Of a DNA stretch of 64,000 nt, positions 36,410 to 47,013 are shown in pieces. The DNA comes from Escallonia rubra. Lineage: Eukaryota; Streptophyta; Magnoliopsida; Escalloniales; Escalloniaceae. Each line of letters opens with the position of its first letter. Within the stretch, counting starts at the first letter, position 1. The stretch is taken from contig JAVXUO010002765.1 of the NCBI GenBank assembly GCA_033065855.1, forward strand, positions 62,001 to 126,000, read 5' to 3'. The position numbers and the translations under genes are program-made. The notes beneath the pieces are model-generated. The model was not told where the DNA came from. It searched no databases and saw only the letters and a list, made by a program, of their open reading frames with translations.

Positions 36410-36803
36410 ACATGTGCAAGAGCCCCGACTTCCGTTCTTACATATACCATGAATTTCAGCACCCTATCCAAGTACATTTGTGGATAGATGAAGATGAATA
36501 ATGTTGTCAAACTTTGTATTTAACGCGACACATTTCCTCAATTTGTTCACTAATACATTTTCCTAGCAACAATTAAAGTGAACATGACCATTGCACATCA
36601 CGTACTTCCCTAACCAAGACGCTGTAAACATCGAGCTTGATGTATTAAAATTAGCAGTCAAAGCTAAATGCTTTTTCTATAAGTATGAACATTATTACCT
36701 TTCCCATTCAAACAGGTTTCAGTTTCCTTTTCTTTTTTGGGTGATCAAAAAAGGTCTTGAGTGGATTGTTGGAAATGAGATAGGATGAAGACAAAAGGTG
36801 CTT

Positions 36804-36807
<4 letters not shown>

Positions 36808-36844
<37 letters not shown>
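36808..36844. repeat. (AG)n microsatellite
   Basis: About 18 uninterrupted AG dinucleotides. A simple repeat, likely polymorphic. Confidence 0.95.
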
Positions 36845-36845
<1 letters not shown>

Positions 36846-37833
36846 GGAGGTGGCATGGTAGAAAAAGTGGCAATAATGTTATGTAGCATAGCAGACAGAT
36901 GGTTGCTTTTTGGGTACTTGGGGAATAAAATTCTGTCTCTCTTCGAGGATTGGCATGAAGCCTGATCTCCTTTTTGGTCCAAACAAAACCTTATCAAATG
37001 TCGTAACTACTCATTTAGATGCCAAGAACAAATGATAAACATGAGAAAGGAAAAAATCATCACTTTTATCTCTCATCACACTCTGGCTTCTTTCTTTCCA
37101 CCTTTTCCCTTTAGTACTTTATTTGAATTTCTGCTGGTCTTGTCTGTCCATTCAAAGCCTGATGTGGAAAAAAAAGCAGCAAGCTCTCTAGGTGAAAAGA
37201 TGTTTGAATATTGTGGGTCTACCGCGTAGCTTAGGCCCCTGCTTTCGTGAAACCCAATTTGCATGAGAAACCACACTGGAAAAGGAGAAAACAGTATTAC
37301 CAGTCTAAGAATCATGCTGTCTTTTAAATCATGTCATTGCATTAGATAAAAAAAGAAAAGGGAATAGGTGGAGATTGAAATCTTCTTTTGCAGCCTTTCA
37401 TCAACTTCGGAGCAAATTTATCTCATAAATGCATCACACCCGTTTAAACTTTTCACTACTACTTATATTCTATTGACATTGGCAAGTCCAATAAATGCAA
37501 AATGATTATCAAAAGTAAGCTTTTATCTTTTAAATACTAGCAATCAACTCTACCTACATATTGGACTACCTCCGGTGGACCTACAGGTGATATAATGAGT
37601 TTTAAGCACTGATTATTACTTTTACGCACTGATCAAACCATAATTCAAAAGTAGAGAGCAATTATATATAGTAGAAGTCTTCCGAAATCTGAACAAAGGG
37701 TTACAGTCTAGCATAGATTAAAGTTCACAAAATTCCCTAGGAAAGGGTTCTAATATTTGTAGATAACTTCCCGCGGGGTGAGGGTGCTGGTCAGGAAATC
37801 ACACGAAATTAACGATAATGAGGACATGTAAAT

Positions 37834-37879
37834 CCCCCCCCCCCCCCCCCACCCACACACACACCCACCCACCCACACA
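37834..37879. repeat. Poly-C tract followed by ACCC/CACA repeats
   Basis: Seventeen C residues followed by ACCCACAC-type repeats, about 1.1 kb upstream of the SMXL start codon. A simple repeat. The complementary strand could form G-quadruplexes, but that is inference. Confidence 0.9.
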
Positions 37880-39005
37880 ACCCAATTGAGCTCGCTATAC
37901 GATCTTTCCTTTCTTCCCCCCACCTCAAAAAGAAAAGGAAGATCGAAAATGTGTTACCAGATAGATATCTATGAACTAAATCACAAAATAATCATAAGCA
38001 ACACCATTTTGCATGGTCTTCTTTTTATTGGAAAAATGATAATCTCACTTAGAACATGGCACTATTAAGGCGAGATAGGTGATATAGGATGGAGGTTGAT
38101 TCTTTCAAATTCGGAATGAAAATATCAATTTCTTTTATTTTTAGCTATATTTGAGCTTTTCGTGTCAATAGAAGTATATTTTGACAACAAAAAATTGGTA
38201 AAGCTATTTTTGCACCCAGTTCGGCTAATTCGCACCCCTTCCAAGAAATGTACCTATCATTTCTAAATTTCCACTACTAGTTCTACAACAACTACACAAT
38301 GAATTGGAAGCAGAAGTCTATCACCTTACAGTTTTTGCACATACAACATTAACAGGGACATGCATGAAATTTAACACAACAAAAATACTATTAATGGAGC
38401 CATATAACTTTCCTAATACCGTGTGCTAAAGTGAAGAGGAAAAATATTTGTAAATAGTTGCAGCAAAGCATAGGGTGCAAAATATAGCATCAACAAAACC
38501 ATATAATGAAAGATTCGTAATGATGCTGTGCATACAGTTACAACACCACAAAGTTCCCAAGATATGATAGACCTTCCCGTAAAGGAGAAAAAAGTGAGGA
38601 ATAAGTGAATAACAGTGGTGCAAAACTTGAATACGAAAGAGTACGAGGAATGATATGTAAATATGTCTATGATTACACAGTTACTGAATACATCATTCGT
38701 CACCCCAAACAAAAAGAACGACAAAGAATTGAAGAAATTTTGACAACAAGAAGTATAAAGAAGGTGATAAACTCTAGATTGGTTCCTCAAACGCAATTCC
38801 TTCAACTTATCCTCTTCAGAACTTTTTCTCCTTACTTTTTGAACCCTTAGCCAGTTTGTGCTTCTAAACACAGTAGTGTGGGGGGTGGTGTCAAGGAAGA
38901 GAGGAGGAGGGGCAAGAAAAGTAACTAGTGAAGTAAGCGCTCAAAACCATAAGGGTTCTTCTCATCAAGAAGGTGGGTGTGGGGGGTGGGGAGCTTGGGT
39001 AAGTT

Positions 39006-39032
39006 ATGCGTGCAGGAGGAGGTTGTACAGTT

Positions 39033-39064
<32 letters not shown>

Positions 39065-42000
39065 ATTGAAGCATTCTCTAACCTTGGCTAGGAGGAGGGG
39101 CCATGCACAGGTCACCCCTCTCCATGTGGCTGCCACCTTACTGATAACCTCTTCAAGGTCCAGTCTCCTCAAAAGGGCTTGTCTCAAATCGCAAGCCTCT
39201 TCATACCAAACTGCTTCACACTCTTTTCATTACTCGAGAGCACTTGAACTCTGCTTCAGTGTGGCTCTAAACAGGCTCCCAACCACACCTGGTCCTCTTC
39301 TGCATGGCTGCCAGCCTTCTCTCTCGAATGCTCTAATTGCTGCACTGAAAAGAGCACAAGCACACCAGAGAAGGGGTAGCATAGAACAACAGCAGCAGCA
39401 GCATGTACAACACCAGCAACAGCAACTTTTGGCCATTAAGGTAGAGTTGGAACAACTCATTCTGTCAATATTGGATGACCCTAGTGTCAGCAGGGTTATG
39501 AAAGAAGCTGGCTTCTCCAGCACTGCTGTTAAGAATAATATTGAAGAGGACTCTTGCTTTGGGAGTTACACTAGTAACACCTCTGGAGGTGGTGGGGTTT
39601 TTTCTACTCCTTGTTCCCCTTCTCGAATTGAGTCAAGTTTAAGTCAAACCCATTTCTTAAATTCCTCTTTTGAGCAAAACCCAATTTTATTTTCCCCTAA
39701 TTTCAAGAAAGTCTCAACCAAAACTTCTTCAGATTCTGTGAAGGAAGAAGACATCAAGTTGGTTTTGGAGGTTTTGCTTAGGAAGAAGAAGAGAAACAAC
39801 ACTGTCATAGTTGGTGACTCTGTGTCCTTAACTGAAAATCTTGTTTCTGAAATCATGAGTAAAGTAGAAAACGGGGATGTTCCTGAGGAGTTAAAATCAG
39901 CCCATTTTATTAAATTCCAATTTTCATCTGTGCCCTTGAGGTTTATGAGGAGAGAGGAAGTTGAGATGAACCTGTCAGACCTAAAAAGGAAGGTGGATTC
40001 TTCTCTCTCAACAGGGGGAGGAGTTATTATATACACAGGTGACCTGAAATGGTGTGTTGAGGAGAGAGAAAGGGGGGTTTCAAACACTGGGTATAGCCCA
40101 GTTGATCATTTGGTCTCAGAGATAGGAAGCTTGGTGTTTGGGTATAGCAGTTCATCAAACACTAGGGTTTGGTTGGTGGCTACTGCAAACTATCAGACGT
40201 ACATGAGATGCCAGATGAAACAACCACCTCTTGAGATTCAATGGGCTCTTCAAGCTGTTTCTGTTCCATCAGGTGGACTTGGTTTGAGTCTCACTGCTAC
40301 AAGGTACTTTTTCTTTGCATTGTCTCCTTCCATTTTCTTATTCTTTTGAATTATCTGAACTACTGTTTGAAATCATATATAGACCATATTTGGATAGTCA
40401 CTGGATTTAGCTCTACCCTTCCCGATTTTCCATTCCGGATATTAATTTTCATGATCTCTAAGTTCTGGTTCACGCATTTTAAAGGCAGTGGGTACCTTTT
40501 TTTCAAAGAACATGGTCAATATTTGGATTACAAATATGCATGGCATAGCTGATAGCATTACCCAAGTTCTAGTTTGTGTCAACCTTTTCGTCTGAAGTCT
40601 GTACAAGAACAGGAGGTGCATGCCATTATGAAAAAGTAATGTTGGGAAAACAGATGTGAAGTGTCCTCTTTTCTTTTGTCCGGATCTAAGACTGATATAG
40701 TAGTGATTTATACATTCTGAAAGAACAAGGTTAGCAGGAAGATAAAATGTCCATTGATTATCTGGAGATTTCAATTTTGTTGTTAAAATTTGTAAAAGCA
40801 TTTTAGCAACGAAAATGAGGACTTCGTTTTCATTGTTCTTAGCAGCTAAATATTTTGAGTCCTTGCAAACTCCTTTTAAGAAGAATAAAGCAAAACAACA
40901 TTAAAGAAGGAAACGAAAGGAATACGGACCTTCATTAGGGATTTTCTTTGGTGGGATTTGACTGATGTTGGTAAATAGGTATAGGAATCTATATTTGTTT
41001 TCTTGTCAATCCAAGTTACATAAAAGTTTGGCTAATACCCTACTACATTCTCCTTCCGTCTCATAATGTATGTCTTTTTGACTTTGTATTCCGTTTAAAG
41101 AAGCACGTTAAAATAGTGCCAACTCATACTATTTAAAGCATTTAAGTACCACTTTAAAGTAAGCATATTTGATTCAATGATCTATTTTCCAACACTATAA
41201 TACGGATATCTCATAGGTATTTACATAGGAAATTAACTGGATATTCATTTTGGGACAGACCAAAATAAAAAACTAGTCATCAAAATTGGACAGAGGGAGC
41301 AAAGTTCATAATTCCATAGGCTATTTTTTATTGCATTCCTGTTTTTTGCAGTGTCCATGAATCAAGGATGACCTTCAGCAATAAGGAGGAACATGATATG
41401 CTCACTTGTTGTGCGGAATGCAAGTCCAACTATGAAAAAGAAGCTACCGTTTTCAAGTCTGACCAGCAGAGTCCTACTTCAATGTATATAAGCTCTGGTA
41501 ACGCCAAGAGCATGGAAAATGGGTCAAGTCATCTGCCTTGCTGGCTCCAATCACCCTGTGCCGAAAGAGTTAAAAAGGTATGAGATAAAGCAAAAAGGGG
41601 AAAATTTTGTGCAATTGTTTGACTTGATACTTCAAATCCAACCCCAATCGCAGGTTGTGGTTGAATTTCCAGGCACATGAGTAAGAATGCAACCTTGTGT
41701 GTTTCTACAATCTGTTAATAGAAAGCCGTATCTAGTTTAGGGACGCACGAAAGAGAATGAGCTTAAAATAAGGGGACAAGGGGCTCTGTATAAATTGCTA
41801 CATCAACCATTGCAATGATTGTCTCTTCTATGATTTCAGGATGGTTTGGCTGATTTGAAGAGAAAGTGGAACAGATTATGCCACAACCTCCACCAGGGAA
41901 GGCATACTCTGAGCCAAGACATGAGTTCCTCCTTACTGAACAAGCAGAACTTAAGCGAAAAGAGCTATACCTCCTATGTTTCCACCTATCCATGGTGGCC

Positions 42001-43453
42001 TAGTAAGGGCAGAGTTTTTCCTGACACGAATTCAATTTCGTTTGCTGATTCTTCTTTGAAGCCGAACAATGGTGCAAGTTCTCTGCCTCGGTTCAGACGA
42101 CAACAATCGTGCCATATTGAATTCAGTTTCAGTGATGGGAACCACAGGCATCAATTAGGGGAGCCAGACTTGGATTCTCTTAAGAACAGAGAAGGTAAGG
42201 AAGTTAAGATCACCCTTGCTCTTGGAACTTCTCTGTTCTCGGACTATGGCAAAGTGGCTGAACTAAAGGCTGAAAATCCAACCCAACAGGGAGACATAAG
42301 AAACATATTGCAAGATAATGTTCCATGGCAATCAGAAGTCATTCCTTCAATTGTACAATGTTTAGTGGATGCAAAAGCGGTCAAGGAAGACACATGGTTA
42401 TTGATAGAGGGGAATGACTTGATAGGAAAAAGAAGATTGGCTCGTGCAATCGCACAATCAGTGTTCGGGTCTGCTGACTTGCTTTTTAGCATCAATATGA
42501 GAGAGAAATCAGATAATAAGCTGAACCCGTGTGCTGAAATGGTCGAGAGGGCCTTGAAGAATCATGAAAAGCTTGTCGTTCTGGTAGAAGATGTTGATTT
42601 TTCTGATTGCCATTTCGTAAAATTTCTGAGTGATGCCTTCAAAACTGGAAATTTTGGTGAATCAAGGACCAAAGATGGGAGCTTCGGCCAAGCAATATTC
42701 ATATTAACAAGGGGTGATGGAATCAACCAAAAGCCAACCTCTTCTGCAATCCAGATGAAATTGCAAGTCAGTGAATTAATTCCCAAATCAGAAACACCAA
42801 ACGTTGATCACAAGCGAAAAGCCGGATGGGATATGTTGAACAGGAACAAGATATCAAGAATCAACAAGGATGAAGAGGACTCTTGTATTGTTATTGAGCA
42901 TGGGAAGAGCAGCGAGAAAGATTTGTCTCGACAATCAAGCTCAAACACCCTTGATCTCAACATCAAAGCTAATGAGGAGGATGATGGAATGGAAGTCAAA
43001 GCTACAGCTTTTAGCCCCATCTCAAGCAATTCCACTCGCGACGATCTCCAGAACCCAAGCGGGTTTCTTGAATTGATCAGAAATCGTTTTGTTTTTTGTC
43101 GGCCTCCACCTGAGGATAGCCTGATCACGAGAGAGATGTTTTTGTCCAAGATCAAAGGGTCCTTTGAGGTGGTTTGTGGGGGTGAAAACAGGAATGGGAT
43201 GTATTCACTTGCTGTGGAAGAGATGGTTTTGGAGGAGGTATTACTAGGTTGTGGCTCATTTCTTAACAGCTTGTTTGACGAATGGCTGAAAGACATTTTT
43301 CAAACGAGCTTGGAACAAACCGTCAGAAGAATTGGCGGGAAGGAAGACAGGAGTATTAGGCTATGTCTGGGAGGGAACGTAGAAAGTGGTGCGGAGGTCG
43401 GGTTTATGGGTTCCAATCTCCCCAAGACAATCCAGGTCTCTTATGTGCAGTGA
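39006..43453 (+). CDS. SMXL4/5-like: SMAX1-LIKE protein, SMXL4/5 type (three exons)
   Basis: Nuclear Clp/Hsp101-like transcriptional co-regulator. Exons: 39006-40303, 41352-41577, 41840-43453. Introns are GT-AG (1048 and 262 bp) and the spliced frame is open for 1045 codons. The start ATG opens with [20 protein letters not shown], the conserved SMXL beginning. Domains: double Clp-N about residues 10-165 ([31 protein letters not shown]); degenerate D1 ATPase about 235-430 ([35 protein letters not shown]); D2 about 640-800 with a weak Walker A ([15 protein letters not shown], about 697) and a Walker-B-like [12 protein letters not shown] (about 755); EAR repression motif LDLNIKA (about 879-885, at 42950-42970); C-terminus ending [11 protein letters not shown]. 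The RGKT motif needed for strigolactone/karrikin-triggered degradation of SMXL6-8 and SMAX1 is absent, as in SMXL3/4/5. Arabidopsis SMXL3/4/5 promote phloem formation. I cannot separate SMXL4 from SMXL5 by eye. Looks intact. Confidence 0.95.
41048..41301. mobile_element. MITE-like insertion in intron 1 of the SMXL gene
   Basis: The left end TCTCCTTCCGTCTCATAATG and the right end in reverse complement, TGCTCCCTCTGTCCAATTTT, are imperfect inverted repeats with the CTCCCTCYGTCCCA-type start seen in Stowaway-like MITEs. Length is about 250 bp. No clean TA duplication is visible, so the family is tentative. It lies about 50 bp from the intron 1 acceptor without disturbing the splice sites. Confidence 0.5.
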
Positions 43454-43588
43454 GTCAGTCACTTGTATAATGTCCCTTTGTACCCAGCTACATATATTCT
43501 TAGTAGAATGTCTGGCTTGTTTGAACTGTTCTCTTCCTTATAGCTACATCTATTCAAAGTCTGTTTTCTCACTTTTGAATGGAAACAA
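43454..43588 (+). other. SMXL 3' flank / likely 3' UTR
   Basis: From the stop codon to the first base of a Mutator-type terminal sequence there are 135 bases. No canonical AATAAA was assigned. The natural 3' UTR may extend into the transposon-derived sequence, which is inference. Confidence 0.45.
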
Positions 43589-44100
43589 GGGAAAATTAGG
43601 AAAACATGGGATTTTTTATTAAATATTTGGGGTTAATGGGTTTTTTTGTGGAAATTGTGAAAAGAGGGGGCCAATTCCTAAAATTTATGAAAGGTGGGGT
43701 GAGTTGTGGAAAAATGGGTTTCTAAAAAATCAACATTTCCCGTTCCCCAAAATACCCCTCCCCACAGCTCACCCACTTCGGTCAATCCGCCCAACCATTC
43801 CCGCCCAGCAATTCTCTCCCCCAATCGGCCCTCCACTCCAACTCCCTTCCCTCCAAAATTCTCCCTGCCCCATTCCACGTCCCCCCCCCCCCCCCCCGCC
43901 AACCCCGCAGGTTACCCCACCTCACCCGACCCCCTACCTTGCTGCGGTCATCGCTACCCCACCCCGACCCCCATATTTTCCCCCCAAATAGGACTGTCCC
44001 CCAATCTGAGAGACCTTTGTCTCCCCGCACCCAACACCACCCCCACAGCTCCGTCCTCCATCCCCTTCGCCAACCCCTCAGCCCCGAACCACCACTACGT
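43589..44100 (+). mobile_element. Mutator-like terminal region, left-end orientation
   Basis: Begins GGGAAAATTAGGAAAACATG and follows the same plan as the left end at 47014: a G/T-rich stretch with ATGGGTTTTTT words, then an abrupt switch to C-rich sequence with CCCTCCCC words. A run of 17 C residues lies at about 43880-43896. No matching inverted right end was found in the window and no transposase is inside. It is either one end of a truncated MULE or a solo end. The C-rich half yields spurious Pro-rich frames. Confidence 0.55.
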
Positions 44101-45100
44101 GGTGGTCCTTCCTCCGTCCCCGCTGCCGTAACGGACGTCGTGTCGACAAAATCAAGGATCGTTTCGTGCATGTCGCTTCCGAAGCTCGACGTTGGTGCGC
44201 GCCAGTGTAAAGGTACCCCTTCTTACATTTTTTGAGTGATCAACATGTTTCTTCTACGTTTGTTCGTTCGCGCCGCTGTATAGCCCCACTGTTGTGTTGT
44301 TTCTGTTCTATTGTCCCGACTTTTGTGTTGTTTCTGCATCCCCTTGTGTCATTCTTCTGCATCATTTTGAGTGTTGCTTTTAAATTAGATGTGCACCTCT
44401 CTCTCAAAGGTTGAGGTGAGTGAGTGCTTTGAGTTTAGTTCAAGTAATAACAAGTTAAATACTTTCTGAATAGGTGCTTGACGTATACTATTTGCTTTAG
44501 TCCGAAGATATGTACATCCTTGTGTATGAGAGTATACATATGTAGCTTGTGTAAAACATGGATGATTTCCTTTTAAGTTTCATGCCATATACCCGCATAT
44601 TTATTTTATGCACACATGTGTCTGCTGCTATCATGAAGTTTACTTTGGAATCATATGCCAATTTTCATGGCTAAGTTAAATTAGAATCATAAGTTACATA
44701 GTGATTGATTAAGTTTTAATGGGGCACTTAGAGGTTTCAGCACTTCAAAGTATAAGGAAAGCCCTCAAAAGTTTAAGAAATGAATTTTTTAGGTCAAGAT
44801 TAACGTGTCTTCTATTTTGGAGAAATTTCAGATTTGGTTACTCGAGCTAGATTCAGTTTAGTATAATTTGACATTTGAAGTTTAAGGTAACATACTTGGT
44901 TCTGTTGTTTCTGTTGCGACTTGAGACCAACAATATTGATGCAATTTCAATGAGAGGGAAGTGGTAGTCTTCGGAATTACTCGGTCAAAGGTTTAGTTTG
45001 TTGCATGAATCTTTCCGATAATTCCTTCTTCTTCACAAGAGTGTATCTTCCCATGGTCTTTGTGGATTTATGAGTAGCAAGCTCTAGTGAAAAAGGAGTC
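44101..45100. other. Intergenic DNA, no gene seen
   Basis: A short frame around 44100-44215 ends at a GT and could be an exon remnant captured by the flanking MULE end, but no protein family is recognised. The rest is AT-rich. A 38-base word (starting TTGCATGAATCTTTCC near 45001) recurs as one arm of the hairpin at 46347-46392. Confidence 0.35.
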
Positions 45101-45104
45101 CCTA

Positions 45105-45620
45105 TAAGCTATGTTGATTTGATGAAGGATATGTTTGAACGAGCTACTACTAACGTGAGAACAATAAAATGGACTTCACCAATGCTTTGATTTTAGAAGC
45201 TTATGGTTATGCGTTGGTAATGGAGAACCTCTCTAATCGTATTTAGGATGATGTTCGTCGTTTTATTTTATTTGCGGATGATCTAATTTACTTTGATGAG
45301 GCTAGAGTAGGAGTGAGTTAAGTTAAAGTTATGTGGAGTACTTTAAAATTCAAAGGTTTTGGATTAAGCAGGAGACGAGATTCAATTTTAGTAAAACTAG
45401 GAGGCACTCGGGAAGATATTAAAATGGATGGGCACAAGGAGGGAGAGATCAACGAGGAGGATGCGCACAAGGAGGGAGAGGTTGACGAGCTTGTTGCCTA
45501 CAGGATTTAGAGCAGTCCGTTAAAGTAGAGATTGGCTTTTGGGTGCTTTGTGATTTTGTTATTTTTTCTCAAACTGTAAGCAAAGCTTTATAGGACGGCA
45601 GTGAGGCTAGTGACGTTGTA
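45105..45620 (+). pseudogene. RTE-type LINE reverse-transcriptase remnant
   Basis: Plus-strand codons read YVDLMKDMFERATTNVRTI, then ALVMENLSNRI, then the catalytic-box region LFADDLIYFDEARVGVS (FADD at about 45271-45282), then KFKGFGLSRRRDS, and further on a match to the HRI...WRLA...C and KLYRTAVR segments. This is the order in plant RTE-clade LINEs (ALVMDEL, MLFADDIVLVDE, KGFRLSR, GKFYRTAVRP). In-frame stops and a deletion between the first two blocks show that it is dead. Neither the endonuclease half nor a 3' end was found. Confidence 0.8.
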
Positions 45621-47013
45621 AGAAGAAGTTGATTTGTGACAAGTTTATTGGGAAAAACGATTTAGAGGTATAAGTTGTGTGAAAGTACTTGATTGCTAAG
45701 GATTTGTAAGAAAACATGTGCCCCGTACCAGTCCTATGCTTTGATTGAGGGAAATGAAAGCAAAGGATTTATTTAGCCGAACTAACGATGTGGGACGAAG
45801 GCTTAGATGACGATGATGACTCGAAAACACTGTCCACGAGTTTAATGCAATCTCATACTTCTCTCTATACCTTGCTATTGCTTTTTATGTCAACCTAATG
45901 TACACCAATTGAAATGACAAATGAATGAGTGCAATCTAATGAGTGCAATTACAAGAAAAAGAAGAGGTATAGGCTTAAACAAAAAAACCCACCGTGAGCT
46001 CGAAGTATTCAATTCGGTAGAATAAGATATCGCACACGTATGACAAAAGAAAAAGAAGATACGCAATTAAAAAAAGATTATTTTGCCATTGCAAATGATT
46101 TTACATGCACATGCTTTTGTTCAAACTGCCATCATGAGCTATAATATGTCATGCTTGAGGATGAATGTTGAATGCCATTCTTTTGCTTGCAGCAAGATGT
46201 GTCCCTTATGCAGGCACACATTGATTTAGAGGTCAACCAAGTTGGTTTTGGCGTCATTATGCATATCTCACTTGTCAATTATAAGGGCCCCAGAGGAAGA
46301 GTTAACGTTTAGACCTGATCTCAGCCAGTGGTAGACACCTCATTCCGGAAAGATTCATGCAACATTCTAAACCTTGTTGCATGAATCTTTCCAGTAATTC
46401 CTTCTGCTTCCTAATATGTTTAAGCTAGCATCAATTAAGGAGCATTTTATGGGACATTAGGATTGAATGCTAATTTGGAAAACTTGGTTTTAGTGATACA
46501 TCCCGCAGAAGATAAAAGTGGTATTAGAATATTCTACACACTGATGTGTGACTACACATGACAAGCATGCATTCTAATCTACTCTGCGTATTATTTACAC
46601 AATTTGCAATCTAATTATGTGATTTTTTGTTTAATTACTCCTATTTATACTATCACAAAACGAATGTTCGTTAGTTAGTTATATGAAATCTTTAGCATCA
46701 AGCATATATGAGAGAAATAAAGAAAATGCCTTGAAATAGTCATGCCTTGATGTATGCATCGTTCAGTTAGGCAATAAAGACCGAAGCAATCCTAACATTT
46801 CTATTCTCGAGAATATAAGCCGATGTAGGAAACATCAAAAGTTAATAATTAACGGCCTAAAGTTTTACCAAGTATGTTACCATGTTAATCTATATGAGCA
46901 GATTTTAAATATGGTCGAGTGCATGTAAGTTGCTTTTAATGCGACATTAGTGTTGTTAAGGCATCCTAAGACGTGTATATGATGTCAAGTGTCTTCTGAA
47001 GTTGGTTAATATT
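45621..47013. other. Intergenic DNA, no gene seen
   Basis: AT-rich sequence without protein-like frames. It contains the perfect 18-bp hairpin at 46347-46392 and otherwise nothing I can assign. Confidence 0.4.
46347..46392. repeat. Perfect hairpin, 18-bp stem, 10-base loop
   Basis: The left arm GGAAAGATTCATGCAACA (46347-46364) and right arm TGTTGCATGAATCTTTCC (46375-46392) are exact reverse complements. The right arm and the bases following it are repeated 1.4 kb upstream at about 44998-45035. It could form by template switching or be part of a small foldback repeat. Nothing suggests a terminator or known ncRNA. Confidence 0.85.

Larger units (their letters stand above)
36415..38880. other. 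Intergenic and upstream region of the SMXL gene
   Basis: AT-rich sequence without a convincing gene. It includes an (AG)n tract at 36808-36844 and a C run with ACCC repeats at 37834-37879. A 150-codon minus-strand frame at 38413-38871 is Phe/Leu/Cys-rich with no motif and is more likely chance. The promoter of the downstream gene should lie in the last kilobase, but I could not assign a TATA box with confidence. Confidence 0.45.

Noticed and set aside
38413-38871. A 152-codon minus-strand frame upstream of the SMXL gene
   Set aside because: Phe/Cys/Leu-rich, AT-driven, overlapped by other frames and without a motif. More likely promoter-region sequence.
42808-43296. A 162-codon minus-strand frame
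   Set aside because: Antisense shadow of SMXL exon 3.
43704-44171. Several overlapping Pro-rich or Gly-rich frames
   Set aside because: They lie in the C-rich half of a Mutator-type terminal repeat and occur in several frames at once.
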